Below are positions 27,286 through 36,037 of a stretch of DNA of 64,000 bases, piece by piece (within the stretch, counting starts at the first letter, position 1; each line of letters begins with the position of its first letter). Source of the stretch: Kuafuiihalomonas sp050331295 (GTDB taxonomy: Bacteria; Myxococcota; Kuafuiibacteriia; Kuafuiibacteriales; Kuafuiibacteriaceae); assembly GCA_050331295.1 (NCBI GenBank), contig JBHJGZ010000008.1:62001-126000 (forward strand), in the 5' to 3' direction. Below the pieces are notes generated by a model, which worked only from the letters and a program-made list of their open reading frames with translations, was not told the origin of the DNA and searched no databases. The position numbers and the translations under genes were made by a program.

Positions 27286-28028
27286 CCCTGGTCCTGCGAA
27301 GTCGGCTGTTGTCCGGACTGCCAGGATTGCGGCACGGATTTTCGACCCGCACCGGGGGCGTGTCCAAGTCTCCGTACGACACCCTCAATCTCGCGTTTCA
27401 CCAAGATGATTCATCGTGCGTGGAGGAAAACCGGAAGCGATTCGCCCGCGCCGCGAGGCTCGAGTGGCCCTGGCACGAGGTGCGCCAGGTTCACGGGGTG
27501 GAGGTGGTGTCGGAGGAAGGGGCAGGGCTCCACGTGGCGGCCGATGGCGTCATGGTGACGCGTCCCCGTCTTTGCGCGGTGATCAAGACGGCGGATTGCG
27601 TGCCGCTGTTGGTGGCAAGGGTCCATTCCGGGTCAGTCGTGGCGGTGGCCGCGATCCACTGCGGCTGGCGTGGTACCGTGGACGGGATTGTCCCTCGCGC
27701 CCTGCGAAACATGGCGGGGCCTGGAACGCTCTATTGCGCGCTCGGACCAGCCATTTCACAACGTGCCTTCGAGGTCGGACCGGAAGTGGTGGAACGCGCG
27801 CGGCAAAGTCTCGGCGGCCGAGAACCCAACGTTGTGATCGGGCCGCGAGGACGACCCCATCTCGACCTGGTCGCACTCGTGAAGCGGCACATCGTCCACG
27901 CCGGCGTCGACCCGGCCCACGTGGATGACCTCGGTCTGTGCACGCATTCGGATCCACGGCGCTTCTTCTCCTATCGACGGGATGGGCCCTCCGGACACCA
28001 CGCGGCGGTGATCGGGTTCGAGGAGTAG
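27282..28028 (+). CDS. pgeF: Laccase-domain protein PgeF/YfiH (peptidoglycan editing factor, purine nucleoside phosphorylase)
   Basis: The 248-residue protein has the three zinc ligands of the family: His71 in QVHG, Cys106 in KTADCVPLL and His126 in IHCGWRG. The N-terminal HGFSTRTGGVS and C-terminal FFSYRRDGPSGHHAA segments complete the fold. Family members show adenosine deaminase/phosphorylase activity in vitro and prevent wrong amino acids in peptidoglycan precursors. It is cytoplasmic. Four-base overlap with the upstream rluD-type gene is the classical arrangement. The next gene begins five bases after its stop. Confidence 0.95.
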   Translation: MTLVLRSRLLSGLPGLRHGFSTRTGGVSKSPYDTLNLAFHQDDSSCVEENRKRFARAARLEWPWHEVRQVHGVEVVSEEGAGLHVAADGVMVTRPRLCAVIKTADCVPLLVARVHSGSVVAVAAIHCGWRGTVDGIVPRALRNMAGPGTLYCALGPAISQRAFEVGPEVVERARQSLGGREPNVVIGPRGRPHLDLVALVKRHIVHAGVDPAHVDDLGLCTHSDPRRFFSYRRDGPSGHHAAVIGFEE

Positions 28029-28033
28029 GCGGG

Positions 28034-31003
28034 ATGGATCAGGCGCAAACCATCCTGACACGGGACCCGGCCTTCGGGAAGTTGGGCCGTGAGATCGCGC
28101 GGTTTGCCAACCACACCCAACGGTACGTCCGGGCGAGTCAAACCTTTCGGGCCACGTTGGAGTCGGCCGCGGAATGGAGTCAGGGTGCAGCTCCCTTGGA
28201 CCGTACACCCGAAGATCCGGCAGCCGCATTCACGGCAATGGACGGGTATGCACGAACGCATCGCCAGCCCCGCCAGAATGTGGTCGGGGCATACTTTGCT
28301 CATCAGCACCTGCGCATTCAGGCCGAAATGGCTCGAGGCCTCCTGCGGGAGAGCTTCAATCCGGACCCCGGGCATCGTGTGAAGCTGTGTCGCGACGTGT
28401 ACTTCACGAGTGAGCGGGTGCGTCGGGGATGGGTGAGTGCGTTTCTGGATACCGTGGTCGCCTCGACCGCGCCAGAGTTGAACAAGCGCGACTTTGTGGC
28501 ACTCAACGTCGGGTCACTGACGGACCACGAAGACGTGGATCTCGCGGTGGTCTGCGTATCGGATGCGGCAAAGCAGGCACTATCACGAGGTTTCGCGGGC
28601 GTCGCGAAGACCTTCGTTCGGTTCGCTTCCAAGATTCAAATGTTTCTGACCGAGGAGCTTTCGAACCCTACGACTGGCGCCCTCGTGGAGGAGTACGCGG
28701 GACTGTTGAAGGAGCCGAACCGCAACGTCGTCTCGGTCATGCAGCTGTTGGGTGCGCAGTACTTGTGCGGCAACCCCGAACTGGAGCGAAACCTGAAGCA
28801 GCGGGTCACGAGTCATTACTTCGTGGGGACCGGCAATGGTCTCGTCCACGAAGGATTCATGCGGGCCATCATGAACGAGCTGCGCGTCCATCTTCGGCCC
28901 ACCCACGTTCCGAGGGTCATGGCTCCGAAGCGCGAGGTCTACATCCCGGCCAAGCTCGCATGCTCGGCGGCGCGCGTCGTTCACAACGTGGATACGCCGC
29001 TCGTACCGGAGGCGCTGGAAGAACTCGCTCGCCACGATGGACCACACGGAGCACCATGCCAGGTTCTCGCTGAGACCTTTGTCCAAACCGAGGTCCTCCG
29101 AGCTCTGGTCTTCCTCTATGTCTTTCAAGGCGACGAACTCGATCTCACCGACGAGGCGGATCCGTCGTCGGTCCGGAGGGTCGCCCTCTTGTTCGGTCTG
29201 GGCGAATCTGCCCGAAAGCTTCCGGAGAACCGCCTACTCGGAACCTACGCCGAGCTGCGGGCCCGTACACTGACCGCGGTTCGCGACCTGTCATGGACGT
29301 TTGAGCGGCACCTGAAACGGATCAGCACGTTCCGACGACTGATGGAAACGGAGACGGCTCCGGATCACATGGCCTTGCAGTTGTTGGAGGCCCTCGAACA
29401 CCACCGAGGGGGTGTTTTCTGGGATGAAGTCGTCCGATTGATCTCGGAGTCGCCCATTCGGCGACGGCACTTCGTGGAAGACTTCGAATCCCTTCCAGCC
29501 CGCACGCAGGACGACGTGGCGCGCCGCTACGTGGCGATGATGGTGGAAGACGCTGCTTCCCTGGTGGAGTTTCTCGTGTTCCTGGCGGCTCGCGTCTCGG
29601 AACGAAGTCTCAATCTATTCTGGCGGAGTCTTCTCGAGCATTTCGAGTCCAATCCTCATCTGGTCGACGGCTTCATCGAACGCTTGGATGCAGAGACCAG
29701 GACCGAAGCGCTCTTTCGATTGGCCGTCGCGTCGCAGCCGGGTCAGGTCGCCGGGCTTGCGGACTTTCTCGAGCGCATCGACAAGACGATGCGCTCGGCT
29801 CGGGTCGTCCGCTCGCTCCGGTCGATGGTCTTCATCGTCCATCATCGCTCGAACGCCATTGGCCGCATCGTCAATCGCGTTCTCGCCCGGTCGCCGGAGT
29901 TCTTGCGCCGGCTCGGCGACAGCCGAAGGCTGCGAGACCTCACCATCGAAATCATGGAGCAGGCTGCCACCGATCCAGACCCCCGGGCCCAGGTCGAGCT
30001 CATCGGCGATAGCTTCGATGTGGCGGTGCTTCGTGCATCTCTGCTCGCGGTCTTGGAGGGTGCACCTTCCGCGCGTGACCATGAGTTCACGGCCGCCGTA
30101 GACAAGTACGTTCGCGAGCTCTTCAAAGCCTGCTTTCGAGAAGTGCGGCAGCGAAGTCCCTTGTTCGAGCTCTACCGACCTGGTTCCGGCATCGCCGTGT
30201 TCGCCACCGGGGGATACGGACGAGGTGAGGCCTTCGGGGGCGACTTCGACTACATCGCCGTGGTGGATCAGGACGATCCGGGCTTGAAGAAGTTCTTCGG
30301 GAAGGTACTCCAGCGGGTGTCGGCCGCCATGAGTAAGCGGGGCCTCCATCCCCATAACCGACTCACGGACCTCTTCAATGCGTGGGCCGTCAGCATTCCC
30401 GAGCTCGTCGACCACCTCAAGTCACGAAACAGTCAAACGTTCATCGATGAAGCCGAAGTCTTGGAGTCTCGATTTTTTTTGGGAGAGCCCATGCTGGCTC
30501 GGCAGTTCGCGCAGCAAGTGCAAGGACTTGTTTTGGGGCCGAACCGGCGAATGTTTACTCAGGACGTCTTGACGGAGCTTCGGGAGCGACGCCCTCATGT
30601 CCCGCCCGGCATGAACCTCAAAGAGGGTCGAGGGGGGCTCCGGGAGCTGCACCTGCTTTTTCTGGCGTTGCGGGCCTTCGCGAGGCTTCCGACTCCGTTT
30701 GGACGCGATTCCATGCGGACGGTCGTCGAACTGCTTCCTCACCGCGCCGACGACCTGGAGAGCCTGATATCCGCTCATCACGAACTGCGCAGAACGCGGG
30801 AGCTCTACCGATTGTCGGTGGCCTTCGACGATTCGATGGAGCCCGATGCGTTGGCCCGGGTCGCCGACGAGCTGGCGCCGTTTCGACGAGCCGGCATCCA
30901 GCCTCATCTCGGTCTTCAGATGAGTATCCTCATGGACGAAACCGCGAGAGCGGTGGACCGAGTCTCCGCCGCCATCGCCCGCGTTCTGGCCACCGAAGCG
31001 TGA
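28034..31003 (+). CDS. Large two-domain GlnE/GlnD-like nucleotidyltransferase
   Basis: The 989-residue protein has two candidate nucleotidyltransferase centres. The first is VGSLTDHEDVDLAVV (~159-173), with GS and the D-x-D pair of this fold. The second is GGYGRGEAFGGDFDYIAVV (~721-740), almost identical in layout to GlnD/GlnE (GGYGRGE...SDIDL). KEGRGGLREL near 862 matches the GlnE/GlnD helix with RGGIREIE or GPGGLRD. The middle ~400 residues are helical. GlnE has two such domains in tandem and about this length, but the match is partial. The substrate could be glutamine synthetase, PII or something else. It contains a T8 run near codon 815. Confidence 0.7.
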   Translation: MDQAQTILTRDPAFGKLGREIARFANHTQRYVRASQTFRATLESAAEWSQGAAPLDRTPEDPAAAFTAMDGYARTHRQPRQNVVGAYFAHQHLRIQAEMARGLLRESFNPDPGHRVKLCRDVYFTSERVRRGWVSAFLDTVVASTAPELNKRDFVALNVGSLTDHEDVDLAVVCVSDAAKQALSRGFAGVAKTFVRFASKIQMFLTEELSNPTTGALVEEYAGLLKEPNRNVVSVMQLLGAQYLCGNPELERNLKQRVTSHYFVGTGNGLVHEGFMRAIMNELRVHLRPTHVPRVMAPKREVYIPAKLACSAARVVHNVDTPLVPEALEELARHDGPHGAPCQVLAETFVQTEVLRALVFLYVFQGDELDLTDEADPSSVRRVALLFGLGESARKLPENRLLGTYAELRARTLTAVRDLSWTFERHLKRISTFRRLMETETAPDHMALQLLEALEHHRGGVFWDEVVRLISESPIRRRHFVEDFESLPARTQDDVARRYVAMMVEDAASLVEFLVFLAARVSERSLNLFWRSLLEHFESNPHLVDGFIERLDAETRTEALFRLAVASQPGQVAGLADFLERIDKTMRSARVVRSLRSMVFIVHHRSNAIGRIVNRVLARSPEFLRRLGDSRRLRDLTIEIMEQAATDPDPRAQVELIGDSFDVAVLRASLLAVLEGAPSARDHEFTAAVDKYVRELFKACFREVRQRSPLFELYRPGSGIAVFATGGYGRGEAFGGDFDYIAVVDQDDPGLKKFFGKVLQRVSAAMSKRGLHPHNRLTDLFNAWAVSIPELVDHLKSRNSQTFIDEAEVLESRFFLGEPMLARQFAQQVQGLVLGPNRRMFTQDVLTELRERRPHVPPGMNLKEGRGGLRELHLLFLALRAFARLPTPFGRDSMRTVVELLPHRADDLESLISAHHELRRTRELYRLSVAFDDSMEPDALARVADELAPFRRAGIQPHLGLQMSILMDETARAVDRVSAAIARVLATEA

Positions 31004-31070
31004 CCCCGGGGCAAGAGTCCCCGCGGGTAGAACCTTGACAGAGAGGCTGGTCGCCGGAGAGTCACAGCCC

Positions 31071-32219
31071 GTGAAGGCTTCTTCTGATCCCCGATTGGAC
31101 CGTACATTCCTGGACGCGCACGGATTCGATGCCGCCCGATTCGACAGGGAGGTGGAGCTGATCCGAAGCGGCCAACTCACCAAGGAGTCCTCCATCATCT
31201 CGCAACCGATAGAGCCGGTGGAGGCGGTGTCGGTTGCAGAGCGGACCGAAGCCGTGCGGCAGGCCGGGAAGGAAGCGCTCTCGAGAGGCGAAGTCGCGGT
31301 CGTCGTCCTCAACGGGGGGATGGCCACGCGTTTTGGCGGTGTCGTGAAGGGCGTGGTCGAAGTCTTCGACGGGAAGAGTTTCATCGCACTCAAGGCCGAA
31401 GACGTTCGACGAAAGAGTGAACGGTATGGAAAATCCATCCCACTGGTCTTGATGAACAGCTTCGCCACTCGAGCCGCTACACGCGAACACATCGACGGCC
31501 AGGGCGGATTCGGATTGGAGTCCGATCAGATCTTGTCCTTCGAGCAGACGGTTTCGGTTCGCCTGACGCCGGAGGGTGAGCTGTTCATCGGAGATGACGG
31601 CAAACCGTCCTACCACGCCCCTGGTCACGGCGACTTCTTCCCGTGCATCCGCACGTCGGGGGTTCTGGGTCAGCTCGACAAGCGGAACATCAAGCATGTC
31701 TTGTTCAGCAATGTCGACAACCTTGGCGCGACCCTCGATCCCGTGCCGATTGGCCATCACGTCTTGTCGGGGGCGTCGATGACCGTCGAGGTGACCGAAA
31801 AGCGAAAGAACGCGAGCGGCAAATGGGACAAAGGAGGGGCCCCGGCCAAGGTCGCCGGTTTCACGCAGATCATAGAAGGATTTCGCTTTCCGCCGGATTT
31901 CGCGCAAGAGAGCCTCCCCGACTTCAGCACCAATACGTTCCACTTCCGACTGGAGGCTTTGTCACAAAAGGTCGAACTCCCTCGCCACGTTGTCGAAAAG
32001 ACGGTCGACGGTCGGCCGGCACTGCAGCTGGAATCCATCGCCTGCGAAGCGAGCGGGTTGAAAGATGCGAGCGGCGCCCATTCATTCCCTCTTCACCTCC
32101 TCCGGGTGAGTCGGGATGATGCGCACGGCCGATTCTTCCCGGTGAAAGAGCCCAAGGACCTCGAGGACGCTCGGCTCACTTTGAAGACGCGCCTCGAAGA
32201 CGAGTGGTCCCGCGACTAA
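31071..32219 (+). CDS. UDPGP-type UTP-sugar-1-phosphate uridylyltransferase
   Basis: The 382-residue protein belongs to the eukaryote-type UDPGP family rather than the GalU family. VVVLNGGMATRFGG (~81-94) is the nucleotide-binding loop (NGGxGT..G with Ala for Gly), followed by KG and later LFSNVDNLGATLDP, the family's metal-site Asp in NVDN. FGLESDQILSFEQ is the FxQ region. It would make UDP-glucose or UDP-N-acetylhexosamine for envelope polysaccharide. I chose the GTG because GGAGAG lies at good spacing; a TTG twelve codons upstream is open. The preceding nucleotidyltransferase gene is 67 bases upstream on the same strand. Confidence 0.87.
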   Translation: MKASSDPRLDRTFLDAHGFDAARFDREVELIRSGQLTKESSIISQPIEPVEAVSVAERTEAVRQAGKEALSRGEVAVVVLNGGMATRFGGVVKGVVEVFDGKSFIALKAEDVRRKSERYGKSIPLVLMNSFATRAATREHIDGQGGFGLESDQILSFEQTVSVRLTPEGELFIGDDGKPSYHAPGHGDFFPCIRTSGVLGQLDKRNIKHVLFSNVDNLGATLDPVPIGHHVLSGASMTVEVTEKRKNASGKWDKGGAPAKVAGFTQIIEGFRFPPDFAQESLPDFSTNTFHFRLEALSQKVELPRHVVEKTVDGRPALQLESIACEASGLKDASGAHSFPLHLLRVSRDDAHGRFFPVKEPKDLEDARLTLKTRLEDEWSRD

Positions 32220-32229
32220 GACGACTTCA

Positions 32230-33201
32230 TCAAGGCTCCGGCCTCGGAAGACGCTCCGCCGACCACTGGAGGGGAACCGGCGCGGCGATGGTCCCGGTAT
32301 CAACCCAGACATCTTCCGACGCTCCGAGGATTGGGCCTTCCTCTCCAGCGAGCCATCTTCCGACCTGGCCGATACGCCATGTCGCTCCTGAATCTACCGG
32401 AACCTCGTATCGATGTGCCCAATACGATCTGAGAGCGAGGCAGGCCGGGTGAAGCAAGGCAGCGAAGGGCTCCGACCGAGTGAGCTCATCGCATCTGAGT
32501 CCGTCCTCGAAGAGCGAGCGCACGCTGCTCAAACGTCCATCCGTGACGCACCAGACCATCTCGTTGACGAGTCGTCGCGCCCAATCCTCTGGGTTGACGT
32601 GCCGACTCCTTTCGAATGAGAGGGCGAGGCCGTCGGTGGAGAAGACGATGGGGCCTCCGGAGTCGAGGCGTTCATCCAAAGCAACCTGAAGCCCTCGACC
32701 TTCGCAGCCGTCCGGGAAGTTCAGCGCCGTCCATCGCTCTTGGGCCGTGAATCCGCCCGCATCGGGAAAGACCGCGAGCCGACCGAGCACTTCCACCCGG
32801 CGCAATGTCGACGAACTCGCGTCGAGTTCTCGAAAGAAGTCCCGGATCTCCGGTGGAAGCGCGCGTTCGAGTACACTTTCCAAGAGGGGCTCGAGCATGG
32901 ACCGAAGAGGAATGAATTCGTCGGGCCAAAGGTCGACCTGCCCGGGAGCGACGGCGCCGATGAGCTCGTCCAGAGACGCAAACGGAGAAGGAAGTGAAAT
33001 CACGGGGGTGGCATCGAAGCCATAGCGGGTCTGCCACGAGCCCGAGAGGTCGGGGGGGCGAGGGCAGTCGGCGCACGGCAGGTCGGGCCCGACCGACTCA
33101 TCGAGCCCTCCACATGCCCCACCGGTCATGGTCGTCAAAAAGAGCACGGATGGCACGAGTCCCCGGAAGGACAGGCGGGTGAGAGAGCGCAGCAAAAGCA
33201 T
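32230..33201 (-). CDS. Putative lipoprotein of unknown function
   Basis: The 323-residue protein starts MLLLRSLTRLSFRGL, then a hydrophobic stretch and TMTGGAC, a plausible lipobox with Cys as the acylation site. The short acidic linker has two close cysteines (CADC). The rest shows hydrophobic clusters and Trp residues but no domain I recognise. An in-frame ATG twelve codons upstream would lengthen the n-region and is less likely. It follows the aldo/keto reductase gene by 76 bases on the same strand and converges on the UDPGP gene with ten bases between. Confidence 0.65.
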   Translation of the reverse strand: MLLLRSLTRLSFRGLVPSVLFLTTMTGGACGGLDESVGPDLPCADCPRPPDLSGSWQTRYGFDATPVISLPSPFASLDELIGAVAPGQVDLWPDEFIPLRSMLEPLLESVLERALPPEIRDFFRELDASSSTLRRVEVLGRLAVFPDAGGFTAQERWTALNFPDGCEGRGLQVALDERLDSGGPIVFSTDGLALSFERSRHVNPEDWARRLVNEMVWCVTDGRLSSVRSLFEDGLRCDELTRSEPFAALLHPACLALRSYWAHRYEVPVDSGATWRIGQVGRWLAGEEGPILGASEDVWVDTGTIAAPVPLQWSAERLPRPEP

Positions 33202-33277
33202 GGAGACAGCCTGCCGAAGCCGATATCTGCAGCCCATCGGTCGAATGACCGAAGGGCGTTAGGGGAAGACGGCCTCC

Positions 33278-34141
33278 CTACACGAGGGGCGTCCAATCCG
33301 ACCCGTGTGTCTTCCATGCCGTTTCGACCCGCGACAAGATGTCCGAATCCAACGGTCCCCGTTCCGCCGCTTTTGCGGCCGCTTGGAGTCGAAGAACCGA
33401 GCTGGTGCCGACCAGGGCCGCGTCGACCCCGGCATGGTGGATGACCCAACGGATAAAGACACCGGCGGGCTCCGGGACCTCGAGGCCCAATCGCTTGTAC
33501 CGCCGATAATTCTCCCGAACGTCTGGGGCGTCGGGCGGCTCCCTGAAGCGCCAGGGCGCATTGGCCAGGCTTCTCTTCGCGAGAACCCCCTGACCGTTTT
33601 TTCGAGCGAGGTCGAGGGTCGGCCGGTTGTGTTGGTCGACCACCGAAAGCGTGGCTTGGACACCGTCGAATCCCAGGTCGGTGGCGACATACAGTTCATG
33701 TCCATCGCCGGAGTAGGCGGCACATTGGATCTTGCCTCGACCGCGTGCTTCGAAAAGGGCCTCTGTCACCCCGGAATCCAAGAGGACCGAAGTCGGGCAG
33801 GAATGAAGATGGACGACATCGATGCAGTCGACGGCCAATCGATCCCGGGCGAGGTCGATCCCCGCGGACACCGCCTTCGGCGTCCAGTCGAGGATACCAG
33901 GGACGCCGTAACCCACCTTTGTGGACAACACGACTTCTTCCCGTCGGTCGCGAACTGCTCGACCGATGATGTGCTCGGACCGACCGTAGCTCGGCGCCGT
34001 GTCGATGAGATTGATGCCGAGGTCGATGGCGTGGTGAATCAATCGTTCACCATCCTCCGAGGATAGACCTCTCAGGGATCCTCCACCGAGACCCACGACC
34101 GAGACCGAGAGGTCGGTGGCTCCAAACGTTCTGCGTTCCAA
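33278..34141 (-). CDS. Aldo/keto reductase
   Basis: The 287-residue protein is a TIM-barrel NAD(P)H oxidoreductase. The tetrad is readable: Asp47 and Tyr52 in IDTAPSYG, Lys75 in STKVGYG, and His near 111 in VVHLHS. The N-terminal GATDLSVSVVGLGGGS is typical of bacterial AKR proteins of the L-fucose/galactose dehydrogenase-like branch, as is the C-terminal ALVGTSSVLRLQ that binds the NADP phosphate. The substrate is unknown. It is divergent from the O-methyltransferase gene and may be co-transcribed with the lipoprotein gene downstream. Confidence 0.9.
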   Translation of the reverse strand: MERRTFGATDLSVSVVGLGGGSLRGLSSEDGERLIHHAIDLGINLIDTAPSYGRSEHIIGRAVRDRREEVVLSTKVGYGVPGILDWTPKAVSAGIDLARDRLAVDCIDVVHLHSCPTSVLLDSGVTEALFEARGRGKIQCAAYSGDGHELYVATDLGFDGVQATLSVVDQHNRPTLDLARKNGQGVLAKRSLANAPWRFREPPDAPDVRENYRRYKRLGLEVPEPAGVFIRWVIHHAGVDAALVGTSSVLRLQAAAKAAERGPLDSDILSRVETAWKTHGSDWTPLV

Positions 34142-34268
34142 TCCTCTAGGTTGAAAACCGTCGGGAGAATCTTGTCAAAACCGAGTATGGGTAGGCGGAG
34201 ATTGCGAGTTCTGACGGCTTCGCCTGTCCCTCGTGGCGAGGACCCCGCTTTCACGTTACGGCTCGTCC

Positions 34269-34955
34269 ATGTCACCGCGTTCCATTCAGCTTCCCGAAGC
34301 TGTCCATGAATACGTGCTCACGACCACGGTTCGGGAGTCCGAAGCGCTTCGCCGCATCCGAACTGAGACGGCGCAGAGGCCCGAAGCGCGCATGCAAACC
34401 TCTGCCGAGCAAGGCCAATTCATCCGTTGGCTCCTGGAGCTGGTGGGGGCTCGTCGGTGTCTCGAAATCGGCGTCTACACCGGTTACAGCGCAATGGTGA
34501 CCGCCGAGGCGATCGGCGAAACGGGGACCCTCGTCGCCTGTGAACAGGATCCGACGTACGCGGAAATCGCACGCAGCTACCTGCAAGGGGCAGGGCTGGC
34601 CGAAAGAGTCCAATTTCGCATCGGTCCGGCGGCCGAGACTCTGGCCGCGCTTCTCGACGAAGGGGGGGCCGGCTCTTTCGACTTTGTTTACGTAGACGCA
34701 GACAAGGAAAGCTACGACGCCTACTTCGAGTTGGGCCTGCGGTTGGTGCGGGTGGGCGGTCTTCTCGCCTTCGACAACATGCTCTGGGGAGGCTCGGTTG
34801 CTGATCCAGATAATACCAAGCCTTCCACCGTCGCCATTCGCCGTCTGAATCTCAAGGTCACCGATGACCCACGCGTCACATCCAGTCTGGTGCCCATCGG
34901 AGATGGTCTGATGCTCGTCCGCCGTGCGGACGGAGCGTCGCCCGACAGCGCCTAG
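34269..34955 (+). CDS. Class I SAM-dependent O-methyltransferase (CCoAOMT-like)
   Basis: The 228-residue cytoplasmic enzyme has the SAM motif LEIGVYTGYSA (~65-75), Glu in ACEQDP for the ribose, the divalent-metal Asp in YVDADKESYDAYF, and the family FDNMLWGGSV. These match caffeoyl-CoA/catechol O-methyltransferases, a family widespread in bacteria with varied small-molecule catechols as substrates. An ATG start fits the family length; codons further upstream are open but unlikely. It overlaps the end of the opposing acyltransferase gene by four bases. Confidence 0.9.
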   Translation: MSPRSIQLPEAVHEYVLTTTVRESEALRRIRTETAQRPEARMQTSAEQGQFIRWLLELVGARRCLEIGVYTGYSAMVTAEAIGETGTLVACEQDPTYAEIARSYLQGAGLAERVQFRIGPAAETLAALLDEGGAGSFDFVYVDADKESYDAYFELGLRLVRVGGLLAFDNMLWGGSVADPDNTKPSTVAIRRLNLKVTDDPRVTSSLVPIGDGLMLVRRADGASPDSA

Positions 34956-35977
34956 AAGCGACGTTCCAGGGTGTGAGGGTCGGTGAGGTGCCGCAGAAGG
35001 CGTTGGCCGACCGGCTCGGCGAACCGGAGCAGGTTCGACCATGTTCGACCGGCCCCGACGACAAGATTGACCAGGGGGACTTTGCGAGCTCCGAGGTGTC
35101 GTTTCGTGCGGTAACCGGTGGGCTCCAAGCTGAGCTCGTGGGTCGACTGCACGATCGCGTCCTCGATTGCCGCGTATAAGAGCCGAAAGTAGATCCGGTC
35201 TTTCTTGTGCCACTCCGGCAGGACACCGATACGGCCGGCTTGCATTCGATTTTTGTCCAGGAAGTTGACGACGAATCCCACCAGCTGGTCTTCGGCATAG
35301 GCGCCGAAGAGGCGCACACGCCGATCCACGCCGGCCAGCTCCTCGAAGTAGGATCTCGAATGGGCCAGCCAATGAACCCGAGCCCTATCGAAGAATGGCC
35401 GATATGCGCGGTAGAGGATGTCTCCCAGCCCTCGGCTGTCCATGATGCGTCGCAGTCGGTGTCCGGCCCGTTCAAACCGTCGGATGTTTCGTCGAATCCC
35501 GCTACGGTCTCCTGCGGGAAGGCGCGCCAGATGGTCGTCGAAGGCGGGGACCGAGACATCGATACAGGTGTCGGGGAAGCTGGGCAGCGGCCTGAAGCCC
35601 GCGTCGAGCCAGTCGACCATGCGAGGATGTGAAGGCGAGACGTTGGGCAAGACGCAGAGTTCGAGCCGCATGCTGCGAGCAACGCGGACGGCTTGGTTTC
35701 GAACTTCGCGGGGTTCCTCCACGGTCCACAGAAACTCCGATTGGTCGTACGGCTCGAACGGTGTCCCGAGGAACAAGGCTTTCGGAGCCGCGAGCGCTCG
35801 GTGGGTGCGCAGTGCGCCTTGCGCGAGGATGCGGACCCATGTTCCCGGTTCCAGCGCCTCGGCGACCGCCACGGGTGCCACGAAGGAGGGCAAGGACAGC
35901 CGGTCCAGCGAAAGGTCCAGGTCTGGATGGGTCTTCGCAATCCATCGGAGATGTTCGGGATCCATCAAGAGCCGCAT
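34952..35977 (-). CDS. GNAT-fold N-acyltransferase (COG3146/FemAB-like)
   Basis: The 341-residue protein resembles the predicted N-acyltransferases with a double GNAT fold: an N-terminal half with DLDLSLDRLSLPSFVAP, a middle FPDTCIDVSVPAFDDHLARL followed by RRNIRRFERAGHRL, and a C-terminal LVGFVVNFLDKNRMQAGRIG then YRTKRHLGARKVPL. No active-site residue is obvious. The last gene of a leftward operon with the cyclopropane synthase and two flavoproteins, it may modify lipid or cell-wall amines. The neighbourhood is the main hint, and the exact substrate is open. Confidence 0.65.
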   Translation of the reverse strand: MRLLMDPEHLRWIAKTHPDLDLSLDRLSLPSFVAPVAVAEALEPGTWVRILAQGALRTHRALAAPKALFLGTPFEPYDQSEFLWTVEEPREVRNQAVRVARSMRLELCVLPNVSPSHPRMVDWLDAGFRPLPSFPDTCIDVSVPAFDDHLARLPAGDRSGIRRNIRRFERAGHRLRRIMDSRGLGDILYRAYRPFFDRARVHWLAHSRSYFEELAGVDRRVRLFGAYAEDQLVGFVVNFLDKNRMQAGRIGVLPEWHKKDRIYFRLLYAAIEDAIVQSTHELSLEPTGYRTKRHLGARKVPLVNLVVGAGRTWSNLLRFAEPVGQRLLRHLTDPHTLERRF

Positions 35978-36037
35978 GCAAAGCGCCGAGCTCCACCTTG
36001 GCGGATGTGAAGACGGAGTCGAGTCCGTTTCCTCCGT

